DNA of 12,258 bases from Piscirickettsiaceae bacterium (GTDB lineage: Bacteria; Pseudomonadota; Gammaproteobacteria; Nitrosococcales; Methylophagaceae). Shown one piece after another: positions 7,018 to 12,258 of the stretch. The position numbers and the translations under genes were made by a program. A model generated the notes under the pieces. It searched no databases. It was given only the letters and a program-made list of their open reading frames with translations, and had not been told where the DNA came from. The stretch lies in assembly GCA_030620285.1 (NCBI GenBank), contig JAUXFA010000010.1, forward strand, positions 1 through 12,258. The letters run 5' to 3'. Position 1 is the stretch's first letter. Each line of letters opens with the position of its first letter.

Positions 7018-7797
7018 TTAGCGTTGACGTTTGAGATCATTCTTCTCAAAATCCTTGTCGGTCAGGCCATTACGAAAAGTATAGTTGCTCCATTGCAGTG
7101 TGGTTGATTTACCTGACTGCTGATTTTCCATTGTCATGGTATGGGCACGCCAGTATTGATCAAGATACTGCTGATAATCGCTAAAATGTTGAATTTTTAA
7201 TAAGCTATCTTTGCGATCATAAAATTCAATTTTTTGTAGCCGATATTCAGATTTATCTATCCAAACATAGCTTTTAGTATATCCAGAATGTTTATATTGT
7301 GGCCGTGTTTCCAAGACAAAACAGTCTTGCCCATTCACCACTTCATCACGTAAATATAAATAACTGTATTTTGGGATTTCAAATGAACTAATATCTTCAT
7401 AAGCAAATTCACTGCCCATAAACGGGCCTGATTTATTGCTGGATGAAATGCGTTTCACCCGCTTTAATGCCGGTAGAAATAGCCATTGTTCATCGGGATC
7501 AAGTGAATGTGAATAGGTTAAAAATGCGGTGCCTTTCACATCTCTCGGTTTGTTAAATACGGTTAAACCTTTATCACCATCACCATCGACTTCAAGGTTA
7601 CTTATACGGATCTCACGGATACTTTCCTTACCTTGGCGATTACGTAAGGTCATTAACATATCGGCTGAACTATCCTGCCAACCCTTATCACGATTATCTG
7701 ATTCGGTAATAATGGCTAAGCCTCTTTGTTCATCTGTTTCTGCTTGTGCCAATGGCATGGTCACTAACAAGGATAATAATAAAATCCACTTAGTCAT
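7018..7797 (-). CDS. LolA-like periplasmic protein (outer membrane lipoprotein-sorting family)
   Basis: The 259-residue protein has a signal peptide (1-19, ending AQA) and then the pattern of the outer-membrane lipoprotein-sorting family. This includes an early TESDNRDKGWQDSSADMLM segment, a central FNKPRDVKGTAFL and LPALKRVKRISSSNKSGPFMGSEFAYED segment, then YVWIDKSEYRLQKIEFYDR and a C-terminal WSNYTFRNGLTDKDF. Members have a LolA/LolB-like lipid-binding fold and are usually encoded beside RND transporters. The likely role is carrying a hydrophobic substrate across the periplasm, inferred from fold and context rather than true lipoprotein sorting. Its ATG overlaps the RND stop by 8 nt, with GAGGG (7810-7806) 8 nt upstream, so translation is probably coupled. 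Confidence 0.88.
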   Translation of the reverse strand: MTKWILLLSLLVTMPLAQAETDEQRGLAIITESDNRDKGWQDSSADMLMTLRNRQGKESIREIRISNLEVDGDGDKGLTVFNKPRDVKGTAFLTYSHSLDPDEQWLFLPALKRVKRISSSNKSGPFMGSEFAYEDISSFEIPKYSYLYLRDEVVNGQDCFVLETRPQYKHSGYTKSYVWIDKSEYRLQKIEFYDRKDSLLKIQHFSDYQQYLDQYWRAHTMTMENQQSGKSTTLQWSNYTFRNGLTDKDFEKNDLKRQR

Positions 7798-10093
7798 GTT
7801 TGTTTCCCTCTAATTTCATTAATAACGGTGGTAAGAATAAGAAGTCCATAATCAATGCGATAGAAATGGTTACTGCCGTCATTAGCCCCATATGAGCATT
7901 TAATGCAAAATGGGATTGGCCTAATACGATAAAGCCTGCTACTAAGACCAGTGATGTTACCCAAAGTGCCACTCCGACAGTATTAAAGGCATAACGCACT
8001 GCCTGTTGACTGTCTAAGCCTTTTTCGCGCCGCGCTCGTAAATATTTACTCAAAAAGTGAACGGTATCATCGACCACCACACCTAAGGTCATGCCCGTGA
8101 CCACTGATAACGACAAACCAACTTGGCCAACCATTAATCCCCAAATACCAAAGGCCATGCCGGCCGGTAATAGATTTGGCGCCAAACTGATTAATCCAAC
8201 GCGAAAAGAACGCAGTGCCAATACTAATATGAATGAAATAAAGACCAACGCCACCGTGGTACCAAATAACATGCTGCGTACATTGCGGCTGCCAATATGA
8301 GCAAACATAATGGTAGCACTGGCACCGACTGCATCTATTTCAGGCATATTCTGTTCCAGCCAAGCAGCAATTTTTTCCTCGAAGGCTAAGACTTCTTCGG
8401 TATGTAAATTCTCGAATGTGACGGTTAAACGAGTTGAACTTTTATCAATGTCAATTTGATCATTCAAATCCAAACCGTAAGGTAACGATAATTCATACAA
8501 TAATAAATACTGTGCGGCTAATTCTCTTGATTCTGGTAAGCGATAATAGGCAGGATCATCGCCATGCATGTTTTTATTGAGACGTTTAAAGGTGTCAGTG
8601 ATGGAATTGACGTGAATAACCCGATCCTGATCACGTAACCAATTAGCAAATAAGTCTACTTTTGCCAAAAAAGCAGGCTCACTAATACCGCCACTTTCGC
8701 CTTGTTGCAGTGAATAATGAATATCGTAAATACCATTCATATTTGCAACAACAAAATCTGTATCGCGTCGGAACTCGACCGTTTCATCGAAATATTCAAC
8801 AAATTGATCATCTAATTTATTCAGCGGTAATAGACTTATCAATACTAAAGCCAAAGCCCCCATACCCCATAACAATCCACGACGATTGATAATGACAAAA
8901 TCCGCTAATCTAGTCATCGGATGAACGGCTGATGATTTAGCTGGACGGCTCATAAGACGTACCGGTAATACCATCATTAATGCTGGCAAGACGGTGACAG
9001 ATAAAACAAATGCGCCCATCACACCTATTGCAACGACATTTCCTAGATCATGGAATGGTGGCACATCACTGAAATTCATGCTTAAGAAACCAATAGCGGT
9101 GGTGATGCTGGTGATAAATATTGGCTGTAAATTGACACGTATACTATCTTGCATAGCGGCTTGTTTATCTTGGCCATGACGTAAATTATGTAGGAATGTG
9201 ACTAATAGATGCACTGCATCGGCCACCGCCATAGTCAAGATAATAGTCGGTGCTGAGGCTGAAGGTGGCGTGATCTTCCAACCCAACCAGCCCATACTGC
9301 CCATACCGATTAAGATTGCTCCAAAAATAACAATAACAGTGGATATTGTGGCAGTGAATGAACGCAATAAAACACCTAAAACAATAACGACAACTAAAAA
9401 CATCATCGGCACTAGGTTTTTCATATCATTTTGTGATGCTTCACCAAATGAATTGTCCATCATAGACAGACCGCTCAGATAAATATTGAGATCTGGATAC
9501 TGTTTTAAGATTTCATCTCGTAAAGCACGTGAAGCGGCAACCACTTCACCCACTTCATTTAAATCTTCGCCTGGCAGTTGTACTGTTACATTGACAGCCG
9601 TGACATGACCGCTGGTCGAAATAAGGCGATGTACCAATAACGGTTCATTAATAGCTACCTGCCTAATATTATCTAACTCTGTTTGATTAAGTGACATTGC
9701 ATTACTGACTAAGTCAGCCACAATTAAATCATCCTCTTCGGCAACGGTATGTTGATAATTACTAATTGAATCCACGCGACTTGAAAATGGGATCTGCCAA
9801 GCACGTTCGGTTAATTCTTCTACTATAGCTAATGTTTCACCGGTAAATACGTCACCCCCCTGTGGCTCCAGTACAAACATGACATTGTCTGCTTTACTAT
9901 AAGTATTTTGTATTTCTTCAAATGCTAATAATTCAGGATTATCATCACTAAAAAACTCGCGATAATCATTAGTAAACTCTAAAAAACGGCCACCACTTGC
10001 TATCATCAAAATGGTTATTACTGCGAGTAACAATAACCGCCATGGGTGGTATACGATGAAGTTTGAATAGCGCTGGGTAAATGAATCATTCAT
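7790..10093 (-). CDS. RND/MMPL-type transporter
   Basis: The 767-residue inner-membrane protein has the duplicated RND plan: TM1 (about 18-34), a large periplasmic loop (about 37-225), a bundle of five helices (about 226-378), TM7 (about 404-423), a second periplasmic loop (about 425-605) and a final five-helix bundle (about 607-757). Equivalent acidic TM residues appear in both halves: Asp292 in TMAVADAVHLL and Asp675-Asp676 in LGVVVDDTVHFL, the likely proton-relay sites. Size and layout match the MMPL/HpnN-like group that moves lipids or other hydrophobic molecules, rather than the larger AcrB type. No membrane-fusion protein is adjacent. The start at 10093 has AGGA 7 nt upstream. It is the second gene of the tetR cluster and overlaps the LolA-like gene. 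Confidence 0.9.
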   Translation of the reverse strand: MNDSFTQRYSNFIVYHPWRLLLLAVITILMIASGGRFLEFTNDYREFFSDDNPELLAFEEIQNTYSKADNVMFVLEPQGGDVFTGETLAIVEELTERAWQIPFSSRVDSISNYQHTVAEEDDLIVADLVSNAMSLNQTELDNIRQVAINEPLLVHRLISTSGHVTAVNVTVQLPGEDLNEVGEVVAASRALRDEILKQYPDLNIYLSGLSMMDNSFGEASQNDMKNLVPMMFLVVVIVLGVLLRSFTATISTVIVIFGAILIGMGSMGWLGWKITPPSASAPTIILTMAVADAVHLLVTFLHNLRHGQDKQAAMQDSIRVNLQPIFITSITTAIGFLSMNFSDVPPFHDLGNVVAIGVMGAFVLSVTVLPALMMVLPVRLMSRPAKSSAVHPMTRLADFVIINRRGLLWGMGALALVLISLLPLNKLDDQFVEYFDETVEFRRDTDFVVANMNGIYDIHYSLQQGESGGISEPAFLAKVDLFANWLRDQDRVIHVNSITDTFKRLNKNMHGDDPAYYRLPESRELAAQYLLLYELSLPYGLDLNDQIDIDKSSTRLTVTFENLHTEEVLAFEEKIAAWLEQNMPEIDAVGASATIMFAHIGSRNVRSMLFGTTVALVFISFILVLALRSFRVGLISLAPNLLPAGMAFGIWGLMVGQVGLSLSVVTGMTLGVVVDDTVHFLSKYLRARREKGLDSQQAVRYAFNTVGVALWVTSLVLVAGFIVLGQSHFALNAHMGLMTAVTISIALIMDFLFLPPLLMKLEGNKHD

Positions 10094-10114
10094 ACCTTAA
10101 TCCTGATGTTTTTG

Positions 10115-10139
10115 ATAAATATTTATTATAATGGCCATT
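10115..10139. promoter_or_regulatory. Two adjacent perfect palindromes between tetR and the RND gene
   Basis: The 46-bp gap holds ATAAATATTTAT (10115-10126) and AATGGCCATT (10130-10139), each exactly self-complementary. A minus-strand TATAAT (10130-10125) lies between them, without a clear -35 box. They could be regulator sites or a weak internal promoter. In A+T-rich DNA the first may be chance. Confidence 0.3.
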
Positions 10140-10751
10140 TTAGTTTGTTTGGGGTTGCAAACCCACCACGATCATTTTGCATAATGTTGTTGCCCCACTT
10201 TCTAATTCCTTTAGTGTATAGCGAGGCATCATCATGGGGAGGTGAAATGTCAGCATGGCCATATGAATTGCCTCCGCTGAAGCGGCTACATCATCAACTT
10301 TAAATTCACCCTTTTCTTGTGCTTGAGTCAGTAGTTCTTGTAATAACTTAATTTTCTGCTGTTGATGATCATTACAAACACAAGGGTTTTGTACCGACAT
10401 CACTTCTACTAATTCAATTATTCGAGGTGACGTTGTAAAGTATTTGTGGCAATGATGTAATGTATGAAGTACAAATGCTTCTAATTTGGCTACCGAACTC
10501 AGATCCTCTCTATAGACAATTTTAGCCAAATGTCTATATTCCTCAGTGAAAAATAGTCTTGCCATTGCCGAACCAATGTCTAGCTTATTTTTATAGTATC
10601 GATAAAGATTAGCGGCAGACATTCCGCAATCACGGGCAATTTCAGCCATGGTAGTTTTACCATAACCATACTCCGTAAAGCGTGCTTCAGCAGCACTGAG
10701 AATTTGGGAGCTAATATCATTTTCAATCATGGTAGTACTATAAGCACTCAT
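10140..10751 (-). CDS. TetR-family transcriptional regulator
   Basis: The 203-residue protein has a typical N-terminal TetR DNA-binding domain. It runs ISSQILSAAEARFTEYGYGKTTMAEIARDCGMSAANLYRYYKNK (13-56), with the helix-turn-helix at about 33-52 and the NLYRYYKNK ending that marks the family. The C-terminal helical ligand-binding part (about 60-203) is divergent, as expected. It heads the cluster with the RND, LolA-like and barrel genes and most likely represses it and itself through the palindrome just upstream. The ligand is unknown; a lipid-like molecule would fit the cargo. No Shine-Dalgarno precedes ATG 10751, and the predicted leader is only about 9 nt. Met8 is an alternative start, also without one. 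Confidence 0.9.
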   Translation of the reverse strand: MSAYSTTMIENDISSQILSAAEARFTEYGYGKTTMAEIARDCGMSAANLYRYYKNKLDIGSAMARLFFTEEYRHLAKIVYREDLSSVAKLEAFVLHTLHHCHKYFTTSPRIIELVEVMSVQNPCVCNDHQQQKIKLLQELLTQAQEKGEFKVDDVAASAEAIHMAMLTFHLPMMMPRYTLKELESGATTLCKMIVVGLQPQTN

Positions 10752-10779
10752 TAGTGAATAATAAACAAAATATTCACTA
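10752..10779. promoter_or_regulatory. Operator-like 28-bp inverted repeat before tetR
   Basis: Perfect 9-bp arms TAGTGAATA (10752-10760) and TATTCACTA (10771-10779) are separated by 10 bp. The site touches the tetR start codon and covers the -10 box of the predicted promoter, the classic position for autorepression by a TetR dimer. Confidence 0.65.
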
Positions 10780-10794
10780 TTTACGATTTGCCAA
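10767..10794 (-). promoter_or_regulatory. Predicted promoter of the tetR-RND cluster
   Basis: On the minus strand TTGGCA (10794-10789) and TATTTT (10772-10767) are 16 nt apart, giving a start near 10760. The -10 box overlaps the right arm and spacer of the inverted repeat at 10752-10779. The -35 lies just after the psd stop. Confidence 0.4.
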
Positions 10795-10798
10795 ATAA

Positions 10799-11671
10799 TC
10801 AGGTTATGGCTTGTCCCATTTTAATGCTATCTCCTACCCTCAATTGTTCCAGAAATAAAGTTGCCTGTTCCGGTAACAAGATCACTACCGTAGAACCCAT
10901 ATTAAAGCGGCCCATTTCTTCACCTTTTTGGATAGTAATTGCTTGTTGTTGATAGGACCAGTGTTGAATGTCCTTGCCATAAGGCGGCGTGATCTGTCCA
11001 GACCAGACTGTTTCCATGCTGCCCACAAAAATTGCCCCCACCAGCACCAGCACCATCGGCCCTTGCTGTGTTTCAAACACAGTGACAACACGCTCATTAC
11101 GTGCAAATAAATTGGGAACTGTTCGTGCAGTACGCGGACTGACTGAAAATAATTTCCCCGGAATATAGCGCATCTGCTGCAACTTCCCCGTGAGTGGCAT
11201 ATGGATACGGTGATAATCTCTAGGTGATAAATAAATGGTTGCAAACTGTCCTTGTTGAAACTTCTCAGCTAATGTTTGATCACCGCCCAATAGTTCTAAT
11301 ACGCTGTAATGTCGACCTTTTGCTTGCACAATTTGGCCTGATTCTATTTTGCCTAATTGACTGATGGCACCGTCTACTGGTGAGACAAAAATGTTCTCCC
11401 CTGTCGCTATTGGCCGTATTCCGGCTTGTAACGCGCGAGTAAAAAAAGCATTAAAACTGGGATATGCATTTAAATCAGTTTGTTGTGCTTCGGCAAGATT
11501 GACTTGGTAGTTTTTAATGATAAATTTGATAAATAGATTCTTAAACCACACGGCCTGACAACGGGTGAGCCGATACATCATCATCGAAAAAAAATGGTGA
11601 GGTATTAAATATTGGGGCAATGTGGCGATACTATCCCACCACGTTTGAGACTTATTTTGTTGCTTATTCAT
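10799..11671 (-). CDS. psd: Phosphatidylserine decarboxylase proenzyme
   Basis: This 290-residue protein converts phosphatidylserine to phosphatidylethanolamine at the inner membrane. The self-cleavage motif is GST at 259-261 (RFNMGSTVVILL). Cleavage between Gly259 and Ser260 makes the pyruvoyl group and splits beta and alpha chains. The other triad members are Asp100 (SPVDG) and His157 (RIHMP). Also visible are the conserved SPRDYHRIHMP, PGKLFSVSPRT, FARNERV and VGSMETVWSGQITPP blocks. Length fits the E. coli-type enzyme. The start at 11671 lacks a clear Shine-Dalgarno. The stop is 47 nt before tetR on the same strand, with the tetR promoter in between, so the two are probably separate units with possible read-through. 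Confidence 0.97.
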   Translation of the reverse strand: MNKQQNKSQTWWDSIATLPQYLIPHHFFSMMMYRLTRCQAVWFKNLFIKFIIKNYQVNLAEAQQTDLNAYPSFNAFFTRALQAGIRPIATGENIFVSPVDGAISQLGKIESGQIVQAKGRHYSVLELLGGDQTLAEKFQQGQFATIYLSPRDYHRIHMPLTGKLQQMRYIPGKLFSVSPRTARTVPNLFARNERVVTVFETQQGPMVLVLVGAIFVGSMETVWSGQITPPYGKDIQHWSYQQQAITIQKGEEMGRFNMGSTVVILLPEQATLFLEQLRVGDSIKMGQAIT

Positions 11672-11709
11672 TACTTAGTTACTTTTTCTCTTTCATCGCT
11701 CGGATAAGC

Positions 11710-11738
11710 TTGTCATAATTCTAACTGAACACTGTTAT
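11710..11738 (+). promoter_or_regulatory. Possible sigma-70 promoter of the FliL-family gene
   Basis: TTGTCA (11710-11715, 5/6 to consensus) and TGTTAT (11733-11738, 4/6) are 17 nt apart in the 94-bp gap divergent from psd. No sigma-28 type flagellar promoter is recognisable. Confidence 0.35.
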
Positions 11739-11765
11739 TCACTCATAACAAGGAGTATATCAAGC

Positions 11766-12188
11766 ATGCACCGCTCTCTTTTGAATTTACTAGCCCTGAC
11801 CTTGCTAAGTTTGTCATTATTTTCATTGCCTACATGGGCTGAAGATGATGAGTCAGCACCTCCACAAGCGCTTTATTATAAATTCCCTGAGCCTATCACC
11901 ATCAATTTTCAACGGCAAAGTAAAAAAGAAATGCGGCTATTACAGGTTAAAGTCGCTTTAATGTCTTACGACCAAGATATTATTAACAATGCCTCGCGTA
12001 ATTTACCCATGTTGCATGATAGTTTACGCACATTATTCACCGAACAGACAATGGAATCTGTTAGCACTGTGACTGGCAGAAAAGGGATTCAATCAACGGC
12101 CTTATCAACACTCAAAACGAACTTTAAAGAAGAAACAGGAAAGGACAGCCTTGAAGCCGTCTATTTCACTAGTTTTATTATGCAATAA
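11766..12188 (+). CDS. FliL-family protein with N-terminal secretion signal
   Basis: The 140-residue protein starts with a hydrophobic signal (about 4-24, ending TWA). The FliL domain follows: YYKFPEPITINFQ, a RLLQVKVALMSYDQ strand, NNASRNLPMLHDSLRTLFTEQT, and the C-terminal GKDSLEAVYFTSFIMQ ending. FliL proteins sit around the flagellar motor and act with the stator ring. Classic FliL keeps a short cytoplasmic tail and an uncleaved membrane anchor, whereas this signal could be cleaved, giving a periplasmic form. The gene is not inside a visible fliKLMNOP operon, so it may be a paralogue rather than the main fliL, and no symbol is given. AAGGAG (11750-11755) lies 10 nt before the ATG. Confidence 0.85.
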   Translation: MHRSLLNLLALTLLSLSLFSLPTWAEDDESAPPQALYYKFPEPITINFQRQSKKEMRLLQVKVALMSYDQDIINNASRNLPMLHDSLRTLFTEQTMESVSTVTGRKGIQSTALSTLKTNFKEETGKDSLEAVYFTSFIMQ

Positions 12189-12241
12189 ATCGGCATACTA
12201 ATTGCTAACAACATTAACAACTAAGAATAGGATCCATTCTA

Positions 12242-12258
12242 ATGGCTGAACAACAAGA
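12242..12258 (+). CDS. Start of a truncated plus-strand gene
   Basis: An ATG at 12242 opens M-A-E-Q-Q before the window ends. AGGA (12229-12232) lies 9 nt upstream, supporting a real start. It begins 53 nt after the FliL-family gene in the same direction, so the two may be cotranscribed. Five residues are too few to identify it. Confidence 0.45.

Noticed and set aside
6924..7049. Longer beta-barrel protein starting at 7049 or 7040.
   Set aside because: It would put a mostly repeat-encoded arginine-rich stretch before the signal peptide and overlap the LolA-like gene; kept only as an alternative.
9198..9482. Antisense frames inside the RND gene.
   Set aside because: They show no signal, motif or ribosome binding site and mirror the membrane-segment codons.
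10885..11244. Open frame of 119 codons inside psd on the same strand.
   Set aside because: It is an out-of-frame shadow of a fully conserved psd, without family features.
1..12258. CRISPR arrays, tRNA, rRNA, transposases, integrases, toxin-antitoxin pairs.
   Set aside because: None was found on reading both strands; repeats are limited to those listed.

Overview
The window looks like the chromosome of a moderately A+T-rich, free-living gammaproteobacterium. The evidence is the gene set: GlgA, a canonical Zwf, a proteobacterial-type Psd with a GST processing site, a TetR/RND/LolA-like envelope cluster and a FliL-family protein. Genus cannot be fixed from the sequence. No rRNA, tRNA, CRISPR array, transposase or integrase is visible, and no gene-free stretch exceeds about 260 bases.

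Layout. 18-761 (+) encodes a secreted phospholipase A2-like domain fused in frame to a complete DUF1304 membrane domain, with a good internal ribosome binding site at the junction. It converges with glgA (glycogen synthase, minus strand, GTG start). glgA is divergent from zwf (glucose-6-phosphate dehydrogenase), which ends in a strong rho-independent terminator. Together glgA and zwf mark central carbon handling: glucose storage and entry to the oxidative pentose phosphate or Entner-Doudoroff route.

The 3850-5744 stretch is the accessory part. A GIY-YIG/DUF4357 protein (4047-4949) sits in what reads as a complete, solitary integron gene cassette. A GTTRRRY core (GTTAGAT) lies 20 nt before the start codon. 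The stop codon lies inside the exact inverse core (ATCTAAC). The following ~55 bp folds into an attC-like hairpin with an extrahelical G and an unpaired central spacer. No integrase gene is in the window. Next come a 7-TM protein with an internal duplication resembling PQ-loop/SWEET-type transporters and a short stretch of dispersed-repeat remnants.

From 10751 down to 5745 the minus strand carries a four-gene cluster: TetR regulator, RND/MMPL-type transporter, LolA-like periplasmic protein and outer-membrane beta-barrel protein. It looks like one envelope transport unit controlled from a 28-bp operator-like palindrome just upstream of tetR. A repeat element with perfect 27-bp inverted arms (6918-6997) lies between the last two genes. 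It now supplies the likely start codon of the beta-barrel gene, placing that codon inside a potential hairpin stem.

The right end has psd (phosphatidylethanolamine synthesis, minus strand), divergent from a FliL-family gene with a secretion signal, and the first five codons of a further plus-strand gene.
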